The notes under the pieces: generated by a model | What the model was told of the DNA's origin: nothing | Database searches by the model: none | Seen by the model: the letters and a program-made list of their open reading frames with translations, nothing else | Part shown: positions 9,306-19,005 of the stretch, one piece after another | How positions within the stretch are numbered: the first letter of the stretch is position 1 | How the letters are laid out: each line of letters starts with the position of its first letter | DNA from: Pseudarthrobacter albicanus | GTDB taxonomy: Bacteria; Actinomycetota; Actinomycetes; Actinomycetales; Micrococcaceae | Reading direction: 5' to 3' | Length of the DNA: 64,000 bases | Assembly (NCBI RefSeq): GCF_018224015.1 | Contig: NZ_JAGPOT010000017.1 | Location: forward strand, 1 to 64,000 | Program-made: the position numbers and the translations under genes

Positions 9306-10096
9306 GCCGATTCATCTCACCGAAGAGATTTGAGGGCAAGGTCGTCGTCGTCACCGGAGCGGCGCAGGGCATCGGCCGCGCCGTTGCCGAGCGCGTCGCT
9401 GCAGAAGGAGCAGACACGGTCCTGGTGGACCGCGCCGAACTGGTCCATGAAACCGCCGCCGAACTTGCGGCGGACGGCGCATCCGCGTTCGCCGTCACCG
9501 CGGACCTTGAGCAATATGACGGGGCCAGCGCCGCCATCGACGCGGCGCTGGCCCGGCACGGCCGGATCGACGTCCTGATCAACAACGTGGGCGGCACCAT
9601 CTGGGCCAAGCCCTTTGAACACTACGAACCCGAAGAAATAAGCAAGGAAATCCAGCGCTCCCTGTTCCCGACGCTCTGGACCTGCCGCGCGGTCCTGCCG
9701 CACATGATCAGCCGGCGGGGCGGCGTGATCGTCAATGTCTCCTCGGTCGCCACGCGCGGCGTCAACCGGGTTCCCTATGCGGCGGCCAAAGGCGGCGTGA
9801 AAGCCATCACCGCCGCCCTCGCCCTCGAGGCCGCGCCGTACGGGATCCGCGTGGTGGCCACGGCACCGGGCGGGACGGAAGCTCCGCCCCGCCAGGTGGT
9901 CCGCGGCCCCCAGCCCGAAGGGGCGGAGGAAAAGGCCTGGTACCAGCAGATCGTGGACCAGACCCTCGATTCCTCGCTCATGAAGCGGTACGGCACCCTC
10001 GAAGAACAGGCCGGTCCCATCGCGTTCCTCGCCTCCGACGAGGCCTCCTACATCACCGGCAGCGTCCTCGCCGTCGCCGGCGGCGACCTGGGCTGA
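9302..10096 (+). CDS. benD: cis-1,2-dihydroxycyclohexa-3,5-diene-1-carboxylate dehydrogenase
   Basis: This 264-residue short-chain dehydrogenase has the cofactor motif VTGAAQGIGRA (about residues 14-24), the NNVGG segment, and the catalytic Ser and Tyr-x3-Lys (NVSSVATRG, VPYAAAKGG). It oxidises and decarboxylates the BenABC product to catechol with NAD+. I chose TTG 9302, which overlaps the benC stop (TTGA); no ATG or GTG gives a full N-terminus, and homologous sequence begins at SRFISPKRFEGKVVVVTGA. It is the last enzyme gene of the ben operon. Its product catechol has no intact ring-cleavage gene in this window. Confidence 0.92.
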   Translation: MSRFISPKRFEGKVVVVTGAAQGIGRAVAERVAAEGADTVLVDRAELVHETAAELAADGASAFAVTADLEQYDGASAAIDAALARHGRIDVLINNVGGTIWAKPFEHYEPEEISKEIQRSLFPTLWTCRAVLPHMISRRGGVIVNVSSVATRGVNRVPYAAAKGGVKAITAALALEAAPYGIRVVATAPGGTEAPPRQVVRGPQPEGAEEKAWYQQIVDQTLDSSLMKRYGTLEEQAGPIAFLASDEASYITGSVLAVAGGDLG

Positions 10097-10213
10097 GCAA
10101 CCGCCACCGCGGACGTCCAGCCACCGGGGATTCCCGGCCCCAGCTCAACCCCCAGCTCAACCCTGCCCACCCCACCCTGCCGCAATGACGCGGCCCAGGC
10201 ACCGGAGCCACCT

Positions 10214-11623
10214 ATGAACGCTCTACCCGCATCCACGGATGCAACCCGCAAGAAGACCCTCCGCTGGGTGATGGCCATTGCGGCCGCCGCCCTGCTCTTT
10301 GACGGCTACGACCTCGTCGTCTACGGGACCGTTGTCCCGTCCCTGCTGCGCGACCCCAGCCAGTTGGGTGCCCTGGACGCGGCCCAGGCCGGCGTCCTGG
10401 GAAGCTACGCCCTGATGGGCGTCATGGTCGGCGCGCTCACCGCCGGCGCCGTGGGTGACTTTCTCGGCCGCCGGAAGCTCATGCTCATCAATATCGTCTG
10501 GTTTTCGGTGGGCATGGCGTTGACGTCCATGGCTACCAGCATCCCGGCGTTCGGCTTCCAGCGCTTCCTGACCGGGATCGGCGTCGGTGCCCTCGTCGCG
10601 ACGGCCGGCGCCGTCGTCGCCGAATTCGCCCCCGCCGGCAAGCGCAACTTCTACAATGCCCTTGTCTACTCGGGTGTGCCCGCCGGAGGACTGCTCGCGT
10701 CCCTGCTGGCCATTGTGCTGAACGGCGTGACAGATTGGCGTGGCCTCTTCATCATCGGCGCGCTTCCCCTCGTCATCCTCTTTCCCTTGGCCTTGCTGAA
10801 GCTGCCGGAGTCTCCCCGGTGGCTGCTGGCCCGCGGCCGCACCGAGCAGGCCCTCCAGCTCTCGATCACGACCGGTATTCCGCTGGAGGACGGCACGCCC
10901 GACGCCGGCACGACGTCCGTGCGTTCCCGTACCTCAGAGCAGCCTCCGCCAGCGGCAAGAAAGGACGGCCGTCCGCTCGCCGGTTTCGCGGCGCTCGCCT
11001 CCGGCAACTACCGCACGCCCACGATCCTGCTGGGCCTGATGAGCTTCTGCGGCCTGCTGCTGACCTACGGCCTGAACACCTGGCTCCCTGAAATCATGGG
11101 ACAGCACGGTTACGGGAAGACCTATTCGCTGACATTCCTTCTGGCCCTGAACGGCGGCGCCGTGATCGGCGGCCTCGTCGCTTCGCGGAGCGCAGACAGG
11201 TTCGGACCCCGGGCCATTATTTCCACGACGTTTGTTATCGCAGCGGCCGCCCTGGTCCTGCTGACAGTCGACTTCCCGTTCGCGGTGCTGCTGACCGCCG
11301 TCGCTTTCGCCGGAGTGGGCAGCCTGGGAACCCAGGTGCTCGTGTACGGGTTCGTGTCCAACTACTACCCGACGCCGGCACGTGCGGCAGGCGTCGCCTG
11401 GTGCGCAGGCTTCGGCCGCCTCGGCGGCATCGTTGGGCCGCTGGCCGGCGGGTTCCTGATCAGCGCCAAGGCACCCAGCAATGTGGCGTTTGTGGTATTT
11501 GCCGCCGTGGCGCTGGCGGGTGGGCTCGTCACCTTCTTCGTCCGCAGGCACCGGGCGTCCACTGCACCGGATGCTGCACCGCTCGCAGCAGCGGACGAGG
11601 CGCCGGCAACCGCCCAACTGTAA
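10214..11623 (+). CDS. benK: Benzoate importer, AAHS-family MFS permease
   Basis: The 469-residue MFS protein has 12 predicted helices. The first contains LLFDGYDLVVYGTVVPSLL, the aromatic acid:H+ symporter signature with the D-G-Y/F-D motif. The cytoplasmic loop 2-3 motif is VGDFLGRRKLM. A central loop of about 50 residues is polar. GGAG lies ahead of ATG 10214. It follows benD by 117 bases containing a short repeat of CCCAGCTCAACCC but no clear terminator, so it probably belongs to the ben operon. Substrate is inferred from position and family. Confidence 0.9.
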   Translation: MNALPASTDATRKKTLRWVMAIAAAALLFDGYDLVVYGTVVPSLLRDPSQLGALDAAQAGVLGSYALMGVMVGALTAGAVGDFLGRRKLMLINIVWFSVGMALTSMATSIPAFGFQRFLTGIGVGALVATAGAVVAEFAPAGKRNFYNALVYSGVPAGGLLASLLAIVLNGVTDWRGLFIIGALPLVILFPLALLKLPESPRWLLARGRTEQALQLSITTGIPLEDGTPDAGTTSVRSRTSEQPPPAARKDGRPLAGFAALASGNYRTPTILLGLMSFCGLLLTYGLNTWLPEIMGQHGYGKTYSLTFLLALNGGAVIGGLVASRSADRFGPRAIISTTFVIAAAALVLLTVDFPFAVLLTAVAFAGVGSLGTQVLVYGFVSNYYPTPARAAGVAWCAGFGRLGGIVGPLAGGFLISAKAPSNVAFVVFAAVALAGGLVTFFVRRHRASTAPDAAPLAAADEAPATAQL

Positions 11624-11668
11624 TGCCGCTCCCCGTGGCGATGAGTCCGTCCGCTACTGTTGGGAACC

Positions 11669-14551
11669 ATGCCTGACAACGACGCCAGAGGACTCCATTA
11701 CGCACGGACCGCGCAGGCCCAGCAGTTGCTGGGCCTGCTGCGGTCCGCTAGAACGGCCCGGCCCGCGCTGGCTGTCATCAGCGGCGGCGCAGGCATGGGC
11801 AAGACGGCCCTGGTGGAGAGCTTCCTCGAGTCCGACGCAGCCCGTGAAGACACCCTCATCCTGCGGGCCGCCGGCGCTGCGTGGGAGCAACAGCTGGAAT
11901 TCGGCGTTCTGGAACAACTGCTCGCGAAGTGCCCGGACGGGACGGCGGGCGCCGGATGGCCCGGGCCGGGAGGCAGCCCGGCCGGCACCCTTCGGGCCAG
12001 CGGCGAAACCCTTCTGGCGGTCCTGGACAGCCTGGCCGGCCAGGACACCACCCTGATCCTCTGGCTGGACAACGTCCAGCTGGCGGACGTCCCGTCCCTG
12101 CAGGCGCTCCTGTACGCGCTCCGCCGGGTGGGCCCGCTGGCACTGTTGACCATCCTGTGCGTCGATCCCGGGCCCGGCGGACCGGCTTCCGGACTCGCCG
12201 ACCTTTTCGGCATCCCCGGCGCCGCGGCGATCAGGCTTGGACCGCTGACGCCGGATGACGTGCTGGCAATGTGGCGCGGTGCCCCCGGCCCCGGCCTCAC
12301 GGCGTCGGGCGCCCGGGCTTTGGTGGACCACACCGGCGGCAACCCGGCACTGATCCGGCCCCTCCTGGAGCAGTTCCCGGTGTCGGCCTGGTCGGAGGGC
12401 CCTGACACCTTGCCCGCACCCGCGGACTATGTCGCTTCGATCACCTCGTGCCTGAACGGACTCCCGCCGGACGGCGCTGCCCTTACCGAGGCGGCGGCCG
12501 TACTGGGCGTCCGATCGCCGCTTGCCCTGGCCGCGGAGCTGGCCGGCATCACCGACGTCGTGGCTGCCGTGGATTCCGCGCACACTGCCGGCCTGCTTCG
12601 CGTCAGCACGGCCGGACCGGAAACGATGCTGCAGTTCCCGTTGCCTGTCCTCCGGTCCGCGGTTTACCAGCATCTCGGGCCGGCCCGCCGGGCGGCCCTG
12701 CATACCGCGGCCGCCGCCATCCTGCCCGCCCCGGCCCAGCGGCTGAACCATCGTGCCGCCGCTGCCCTGCTCCCTGACGCCGCCCTCGCCGGTGAACTTG
12801 AGGAGACCGCCGAGGGATTCGCCTCGGCGGGCGCCTGGCACCGGGCGGCGGATGCCTATGCCACGGCGGCACGCCTGAATCCCTGGGCGCCGGCGCGTGA
12901 ATTGCTCCTCGTCAAGGCCGTCGACGCCATGGTGGGCGCCGGCGAACTCCCCCGTGCCGTGGCGGCGCTTGATGCCCTGGACTCTTTCGCGCCCAGTCCG
13001 CGGACCGACGCCGTCCGCGGCTACCTTGCCGTTCTCCGGGGGCGCCCTGCGCAGGCGGACGCACTGCTCCAGAAGGCGTGGACCAGCGTCGACCCTGCCA
13101 CCGACGCCGGGACGGCTGCCCGGATCTGCCAGCGGCAGGTCCTGCACGCCCTGGCCCGCTTCCACGGACCGGACCTCGTTTCCTGGGCGGAGCGGGCCAG
13201 ACGCCTGGCTGCACCCGGCAGCCCGCCGGCGGTGGAGGCGCAGGCCATCGAAGGGCTGGGCCTGGGCGCCATGGGCCGTTACGCCGAGGCCGTGAAGAGT
13301 TACCAGGCCGCGGACCGCCTGCCGGAACGGAGCGCACAGCACCAGCGCATCGACATGGGCAAGGGCTGGCTCCATCTGGCCATGGACCGGGTGGAGGAAG
13401 CCCGGGCCGAGCTGGCCGGAGCCGTCCCGACGGAGTTCGCCCACGGTTCGCAGCGCATCTCGCTGTGGGCGCAAGGGTGGCTGGCCAGGACGGACTTCGC
13501 GCTGGGAGCCTGGGACGACGCCCTGACGACGGTGGAGCACGCGGTTGCCATGCAGGAGGAGTCCGGAGTCGAACTCACGCGGCCGCTGCTGCACTGGAGC
13601 GGAGCCCAGATCCACGCCCTCCGCGGGAATTGGGACGCAGCCGCCCACCATTTGGAACGCGGCGCTGCCGCGAGCGACAGCTACGCCACCATGCTGTTGC
13701 CCTTTTGCCTGGCGCAGGCCCAGGTCGCCGAGACGAGGGCCGACTACGACGGCGTCATCCGCGCGTTGATACCGGTGCTGCGGATGCAGCGCGACAACGG
13801 GATCGACGAACCGGGGTTCTGGCCGTGGCAGGACCACTACGCCAACGCCCTGGTGATGGTGGGCCGCGTGGCGGAAGCCGATGCCTTCCTTGTCCCGCAC
13901 GAGCACCTGGCGGCGCGCCGCCGGCACCGGTCCACGCTTGCACGCCTCGCCTACGTCCGCGGCCGGATCCAGGCAGCCGCCGGAGATCTGGACGCGGCCC
14001 GCACCAGCTTCCAGGGCGGCCTCGCCCAGCTCGACAGCCTTCCCCTGCCGTTCGCGCGCGCCCGGGTTAAGTTTGCCTACGGCCAGTCCTTCCGCCGCGC
14101 CGGGAAACGCCGGGAGGCCGCCGCCATCCTGGCCGAAGCACGCGAGCTGTTTGCGGTATTGGGTGCCCGGGCCTATGTGGAGCGGTGCTCACGTGAAATA
14201 CGGGCGAGCGGCGTCAGCACGGCAGGCACCTCCGGCCAGGCAGGAAACGGCCAGGCAGGAACCGGCCACGCCGGAAACGTCGACGCTGGAACCGGCCGGG
14301 CGGACCCGGGGGCCCCTGCCGGCCCCGACGACCTTACCGAGCAGGAAAAGGCGGTAGCCGCGCTCGTCGCCTCCGGGCTGAGCAACAAGGAGGCCGCGGC
14401 GGAGCTCTACGTCTCCGTGAAGACCGTCCAGTACCACCTCACCCGGATTTACGCCAAGCTCCGGGTCACCTCCCGCTCGGGTCTGGCCGCCATCTACGTC
14501 GGTAAACGATCCGACACCGCGGAACGGACAGCCCAGGCCCGCCCCCAGTAG
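11669..14551 (+). CDS. LAL-type LuxR-family regulator, candidate benzoate regulator (BenR-like)
   Basis: This is a 960-residue LAL/STAND-type regulator. It has an N-terminal P-loop ATPase (GGAGMGKT, residues 39-46), a Walker-B-like LILWLDN, a long helical TPR-like middle, and a C-terminal LuxR helix-turn-helix (LTEQEKAVAALVASGLSNKE to VKTVQYHLTRIYAKL, about 888-940). A Gly/Ala/Thr-rich linker with short GQAGTG-like repeats separates the last two parts. ATG 11669 is preferred over TTG 11660. It starts 45 bases after benK. Corynebacterium glutamicum is known to control its ben genes with a LuxR-type regulator at the same locus, so the role as ben activator is a reasoned inference. Confidence 0.8.
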   Translation: MPDNDARGLHYARTAQAQQLLGLLRSARTARPALAVISGGAGMGKTALVESFLESDAAREDTLILRAAGAAWEQQLEFGVLEQLLAKCPDGTAGAGWPGPGGSPAGTLRASGETLLAVLDSLAGQDTTLILWLDNVQLADVPSLQALLYALRRVGPLALLTILCVDPGPGGPASGLADLFGIPGAAAIRLGPLTPDDVLAMWRGAPGPGLTASGARALVDHTGGNPALIRPLLEQFPVSAWSEGPDTLPAPADYVASITSCLNGLPPDGAALTEAAAVLGVRSPLALAAELAGITDVVAAVDSAHTAGLLRVSTAGPETMLQFPLPVLRSAVYQHLGPARRAALHTAAAAILPAPAQRLNHRAAAALLPDAALAGELEETAEGFASAGAWHRAADAYATAARLNPWAPARELLLVKAVDAMVGAGELPRAVAALDALDSFAPSPRTDAVRGYLAVLRGRPAQADALLQKAWTSVDPATDAGTAARICQRQVLHALARFHGPDLVSWAERARRLAAPGSPPAVEAQAIEGLGLGAMGRYAEAVKSYQAADRLPERSAQHQRIDMGKGWLHLAMDRVEEARAELAGAVPTEFAHGSQRISLWAQGWLARTDFALGAWDDALTTVEHAVAMQEESGVELTRPLLHWSGAQIHALRGNWDAAAHHLERGAAASDSYATMLLPFCLAQAQVAETRADYDGVIRALIPVLRMQRDNGIDEPGFWPWQDHYANALVMVGRVAEADAFLVPHEHLAARRRHRSTLARLAYVRGRIQAAAGDLDAARTSFQGGLAQLDSLPLPFARARVKFAYGQSFRRAGKRREAAAILAEARELFAVLGARAYVERCSREIRASGVSTAGTSGQAGNGQAGTGHAGNVDAGTGRADPGAPAGPDDLTEQEKAVAALVASGLSNKEAAAELYVSVKTVQYHLTRIYAKLRVTSRSGLAAIYVGKRSDTAERTAQARPQ

Positions 14552-14564
14552 ACTGGGTCCAGCC

Positions 14565-17500
14565 ATGACACTGCATATTTCCTACCCCGCCGAGCTGCCG
14601 GTCTCCGAGCGCCGCGAAGACCTGATGGCAGCCATCGCGGCCAACCAGGTGACCATCATCGCCGGCGAGACCGGCTCCGGCAAGACCACCCAGATCCCCA
14701 AGATGTGCCTGGAACTGGGCTTGGGCGAGGGCGGCCTGATCGGGCACACCCAGCCGCGCCGGCTCGCCGCCCGCACCGTCGCCGAACGCATCGCCGAGGA
14801 ACTCGGCGTCGAGATCGGCCAGGAAGTCGGCTTCCAGGTCCGCTTCACCGGCGAGGTCGGCCGCAACACCAGGATCAAGCTCATGACCGACGGCATCCTG
14901 CTGGCGGAAATCCGGCGCGACAAGCTCCTGCGCAAATACAACGCCATCATCATCGACGAGGCCCACGAGCGCAGCCTCAACATCGACTTCATCCTCGGCT
15001 ACCTCAAGCGGATCCTGCCGCAGCGGCCGGACCTGAAGATCATCATCACCTCGGCCACCATTGATCCGCAGCGCTTCGCCAGGCACTTCGGCACCGAGGA
15101 AGAACCGTCGCCGATCATCGAGGTCTCCGGCCGCACCTATCCGGTCGAAATCCGCTACCGCCCGCTCTCCCAGCCGGCCGGCGGCGCCCCCACCGGCGAC
15201 GATGCCAGCGACGACGGCGTAGCTGCCTCCGACGACGAACTCGAGGAGGACCGCGACCCCCTCGACGCCGTGTGCGACGCCGTCGACGAACTCGCCCTCG
15301 AAGCCCCGGGCGACATCCTGGTCTTTTTCTCCGGCGAGCGCGAGATCCGGGACGCGGCCGAGGCGCTGGCCGCCCGGATCCAGAGCAACCGCCGGCTGGC
15401 CGGCACGGAGATCCTGCCCCTGTTCGCCCGGCTGAGCCTGCAGGAACAGCACAAGGTCTTCCACCCGGGCAGCAAGCGCCGGATCGTGCTGGCCACCAAC
15501 GTCGCAGAAACCTCCCTCACCGTGCCCGGCATCAAGTACGTCATCGACACCGGCACCGCGCGCATCTCGCGCTACTCACACCGCACCAAGGTCCAGCGCC
15601 TGCCGATCGAGCGGGTCTCGCAGGCCTCCGCCAACCAGCGCTCCGGCCGCTGCGGCCGCGTGTCCGACGGCATCGCGATCAGGCTTTACGCGGAAGAGGA
15701 TTTCGAGTCCCGTCCGCCGTTCACCGACCCAGAGATCCTGCGCACCAACCTGGCCGCCGTCATCCTGCAGATGACCGCCATGGGCGTGGCCCGCGGGCCC
15801 AAGGACGTGGAAAACTTCCCGTTTGTGGAGCCCCCGGACTCCCGCGCCATCAACGACGGCGTCAGCCTCCTCCGCGAACTCGGCGCCCTGCGTCCGGCCG
15901 GTACAGGCGACGGCGGCGGGCTGACCGCCGTCGGGCAGCAGCTTGCCCAGCTGCCCGTGGACCCGCGGCTCGGCCGGATGATCGTGGAATCCGGCAGGCG
16001 CGGCTGCGTCCGCGAGGTCATGATCCTGGCGGCGGCGCTCACCATCCAGGACCCGCGGGAACGCCCGACGGACAAGCAGCAGCTCGCGGCCGAAAAGCAT
16101 GCGCGCTTCCGGGACGAGAACTCGGACTTCACCGGGTTCCTGAACCTCTGGAACTACCTCCAGGAGAAGCAGCAGGAGCTCTCCTCCACCGCGTTCCGCC
16201 GGCTGTGCCGCAACGAGTTCATCAACTACCTCCGCGTGCGCGAATGGCAGGACCTGTTCGGCCAGCTCCGCCAGCTCGCCCGCCCGCTGGGCATTGCCCT
16301 GGACAACAACCGGCTGACGGACCCCGTGGGCCACCACGAGGGCATCCACATCAGCCTGCTCGCGGGCCTGCTGAGCCACATCGGCATCCTCGACGAGCGC
16401 AAGCGCGAGTACGCCGGCGCCCGCGGCAGCCGCTTCGCGATCTTCCCCGGCTCGGCCTTGTTCAAGAAGTCCCCCACCTTCGTCATGGCGGCCGAACTGG
16501 TCGAGACCAGCCGGCTCTGGGCCCGCGTGGCCGCGAAATTCGATCCGCTCTGGGTGGAGCAGGTGGCGCCGGACCTGGTCAAGCGCAGCTACAGCGAACC
16601 GCACTGGTCCAAGAAAATGGGCTCGGTGATGGCCCATGAAAAGGTCACCCTGTACGGGGTGCCCATCATCCCCAGCCGGCGCATCAACTACGGCAAGGTG
16701 GATCCGGAGCTGTGCCGCGAGCTGTTCATCCGGCACGCCCTCGTGGAAGGCGACTGGCAGACCCACCACAAGTTCTTCCACCGCAACCGTGCCCTGCTCC
16801 ACGAGGTCGAGGAGCTCGAGGCCCGGATGCGCCGCCGGGACATCCTGGTGGACGACGAGACGCTCTTCGAGTTCTACGACGCCCGGATCGGCCCGGACGT
16901 CGTCTCCGAACGGCACTTCGACAAGTGGTGGAAAGAAGCCCGGCAGCAGGATCCCACGCTGCTCGACTTCGACCAGTCGCTGCTGATCAGCGATGGCGCG
17001 GACGCCCTGGATGATTCGGCGTACCCCAGGACCCTCCTGCACAAGGGCTTCGAGCTGCCGCTGAGCTACGAGTTCCACCCCGTGGCGCCCGGCTCCCCGC
17101 CCAACCCCTCGGACGGCGTCACCGCCGAGGTCCCGGTGCTGTTCCTGAACCAGCTCGACGACGCCGCGTTCCGCTGGCTGATCCCCGGCCAGCGGGTGGA
17201 ACTCGTGACCGCCCTGATCAAGTCGCTGCCCAAGCAGGTGCGCAAGAACTTCGTGCCGGCACCGGATGTGGCCCGGCAGGCCGTGGCGGCCCTCGAGGCC
17301 GGCTTCGATCCCGCCGCCGATGCCCTCGAGGCCTCCCTGGAGCTCGTGCTGCGCCGGATCCGCGGGCAAGTCATCCCGCCCGGTTCCTGGAACTGGGACG
17401 CCGTTCCCCCGCACCTGCGGGTCAGCTTCCGGGTGGTGGACTCCCAGGGCAGGGTCCTGGATGAGGGCAAGGACCTGTCCGGGCTGCAGGAACGCCTGGC

Positions 17501-18512
17501 ACCGGCCACCCGCCGCGCGATCGCCGAATCCCTCGGCGCCACCCCCGGGACGACGGCGCCGAAGTCACCGGCCCGGACGGGGAAGGCTTCCGGCAACGGC
17601 GCCGCCCCGGACGCGGCCGCCGCGAGCTCTCCTGCGGGCTTCACCGAGAAGTCCGGGCTCACCGGATGGTCCTTCGGAACGGTGCAGCGCCAGGTCCAGG
17701 GCACCGTGAAGGGCCACACCGTCACCGGCTATCCGGCCCTGGTCGATGAGGGCAGCTCCGTGGCCCTGCGGCTTTTCCAGACCTCCTCCGAACAGGAACA
17801 GGCCATGCGCGGCGGCGTCATCCGCCTGCTCGCCCTCAAGGTTCCGCCGCCGGACCGCTACGTCCTGGAACACCTGAACAACACCGAAAAGCTGACATTC
17901 AGCCAGAACCCGCACGGCTCCGTCTCGGCCCTGATCGCGGACTGCGCCCTGGCCGCCATCGACAAACTCACCCCGGCCGGGCTGCCCTGGGACGAGGCGT
18001 CCTTCAAGGCCCTCTACGAGCAGGTCCGGGCCGAGCTGATCGACACAGTCTTCACCGTCACGGCCGTCGTCGAACGCATCCTCGCCAGCACCCGCCGGAT
18101 CGAAAAGCAGCTCAAGGGCACCACCAGCCTGGCGCTGATCAGTGCGCTCAATGACATCAGGAGCCAGCTGCAGCAGCTCGTCTACCCCGGTTTCGTGGCA
18201 CGCACGGGCTACGCCCAGCTCAGCCAGCTGCCGCGCTACCTCGCCGCGATCGAGAAGCGCCTCGAGAAGCTCCCCGGCAACGTCGCGCGCGACGCCCTGA
18301 ACCTGGCCGCCGTGCAGGCCCTTGAGGATGACTACGACGACGCCGTGTCGGCCCTGCTGCCCGGACGGCGGGCCGGGACCGAGCTCGGCCAGGTCCGCTG
18401 GATGATCGAGGAACTCCGGGTGAGCCTGTTCGCCGTCGAACTGGGAACCGCCTATTCGGTCTCCGAAAAGCGGATCCGCGCGGTGCTGAACAAGGCGCTG
18501 GCGCCGGCCTGA
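14565..18512 (+). CDS. hrpA: ATP-dependent RNA helicase HrpA
   Basis: The 1315-residue DEAH-box helicase has Walker A GETGSGKT (34-41) and DEAH box DEAH (131-134). It shows SATID, TNVAETSLTVPGIKYVIDTG and the QRSGRCGR motif VI, then the HA2/OB region and the long HrpA-specific C-terminal DUF3418 region with a low-complexity Ala/Pro insert near residues 990-1030. HrpA rescues stalled ribosomes and processes structured mRNA in bacteria. The length matches the family (about 1300). The start lies only 13 bases after the preceding regulator, but the gene is probably independent housekeeping. Confidence 0.95.
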   Translation: MTLHISYPAELPVSERREDLMAAIAANQVTIIAGETGSGKTTQIPKMCLELGLGEGGLIGHTQPRRLAARTVAERIAEELGVEIGQEVGFQVRFTGEVGRNTRIKLMTDGILLAEIRRDKLLRKYNAIIIDEAHERSLNIDFILGYLKRILPQRPDLKIIITSATIDPQRFARHFGTEEEPSPIIEVSGRTYPVEIRYRPLSQPAGGAPTGDDASDDGVAASDDELEEDRDPLDAVCDAVDELALEAPGDILVFFSGEREIRDAAEALAARIQSNRRLAGTEILPLFARLSLQEQHKVFHPGSKRRIVLATNVAETSLTVPGIKYVIDTGTARISRYSHRTKVQRLPIERVSQASANQRSGRCGRVSDGIAIRLYAEEDFESRPPFTDPEILRTNLAAVILQMTAMGVARGPKDVENFPFVEPPDSRAINDGVSLLRELGALRPAGTGDGGGLTAVGQQLAQLPVDPRLGRMIVESGRRGCVREVMILAAALTIQDPRERPTDKQQLAAEKHARFRDENSDFTGFLNLWNYLQEKQQELSSTAFRRLCRNEFINYLRVREWQDLFGQLRQLARPLGIALDNNRLTDPVGHHEGIHISLLAGLLSHIGILDERKREYAGARGSRFAIFPGSALFKKSPTFVMAAELVETSRLWARVAAKFDPLWVEQVAPDLVKRSYSEPHWSKKMGSVMAHEKVTLYGVPIIPSRRINYGKVDPELCRELFIRHALVEGDWQTHHKFFHRNRALLHEVEELEARMRRRDILVDDETLFEFYDARIGPDVVSERHFDKWWKEARQQDPTLLDFDQSLLISDGADALDDSAYPRTLLHKGFELPLSYEFHPVAPGSPPNPSDGVTAEVPVLFLNQLDDAAFRWLIPGQRVELVTALIKSLPKQVRKNFVPAPDVARQAVAALEAGFDPAADALEASLELVLRRIRGQVIPPGSWNWDAVPPHLRVSFRVVDSQGRVLDEGKDLSGLQERLAPATRRAIAESLGATPGTTAPKSPARTGKASGNGAAPDAAAASSPAGFTEKSGLTGWSFGTVQRQVQGTVKGHTVTGYPALVDEGSSVALRLFQTSSEQEQAMRGGVIRLLALKVPPPDRYVLEHLNNTEKLTFSQNPHGSVSALIADCALAAIDKLTPAGLPWDEASFKALYEQVRAELIDTVFTVTAVVERILASTRRIEKQLKGTTSLALISALNDIRSQLQQLVYPGFVARTGYAQLSQLPRYLAAIEKRLEKLPGNVARDALNLAAVQALEDDYDDAVSALLPGRRAGTELGQVRWMIEELRVSLFAVELGTAYSVSEKRIRAVLNKALAPA

Positions 18513-18576
18513 CGCCAGGCGGGGGCCTCCCGGCCGGCGCCGGTTCCTTCATCGTTGTGTAGGACGCCGTCCGGGC

Positions 18577-19005
18577 TCAGGCGCCGGGGACGTGCGCCGC
18601 GTAGCCGGCGTCGCGGAGGCCCCCGCGGAGCTTCTCCGCGTTGGCATCCAGTTTCGCGGGCTCGGGGTGCTGGTCCGCGGACCCGAAGTCGAAGTCCGCC
18701 ATCGAGTTCGAGGGCCACACGTGCACGTGCAGGTGGTTGATCTCGTAGCCGGCCACGATCAGTCCGGCCCGCGCGGCGTCGAACACGTCCACCTGGACGG
18801 CGCCGATCTTCCGGGCCACCTCCATGACCCGGCCCAGCAGTTCAGGGGAGGCATCCGTCCAGCGGTCCACTTCCTCGGTCGGGACCACCAGGGTGTGGCC
18901 GTCGGCGAGCGGGCCGGCCGTCAGGAACGCCACGACGTCGTCCTCGCGCCAGACGAAACGGCCGGGGATCTCGCCCTTGATGATCCTGGTGAATAGCGTG
19001 CTCAT
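18577..19005 (-). CDS. HIT-family (histidine triad) nucleotide hydrolase
   Basis: The 142-residue HIT protein carries the triad HLHVHVWP near residues 90-97 and the N-terminal FTRIIKGEIPGRFVW typical of the branch. Members hydrolyse nucleotide phosphoramidates or dinucleoside polyphosphates. The ATG at 19003-19005 overlaps the TGA of the upstream alcohol dehydrogenase, so the two are translationally coupled. The physiological substrate is not predictable. Confidence 0.92.
   Translation of the reverse strand: MSTLFTRIIKGEIPGRFVWREDDVVAFLTAGPLADGHTLVVPTEEVDRWTDASPELLGRVMEVARKIGAVQVDVFDAARAGLIVAGYEINHLHVHVWPSNSMADFDFGSADQHPEPAKLDANAEKLRGGLRDAGYAAHVPGA

Noticed and set aside
15576..17414. 612-codon frame antisense to hrpA
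   Set aside because: It results from strong third-position GC bias in hrpA. Val/Glu/Gly repeats and lack of a start context argue against a gene.
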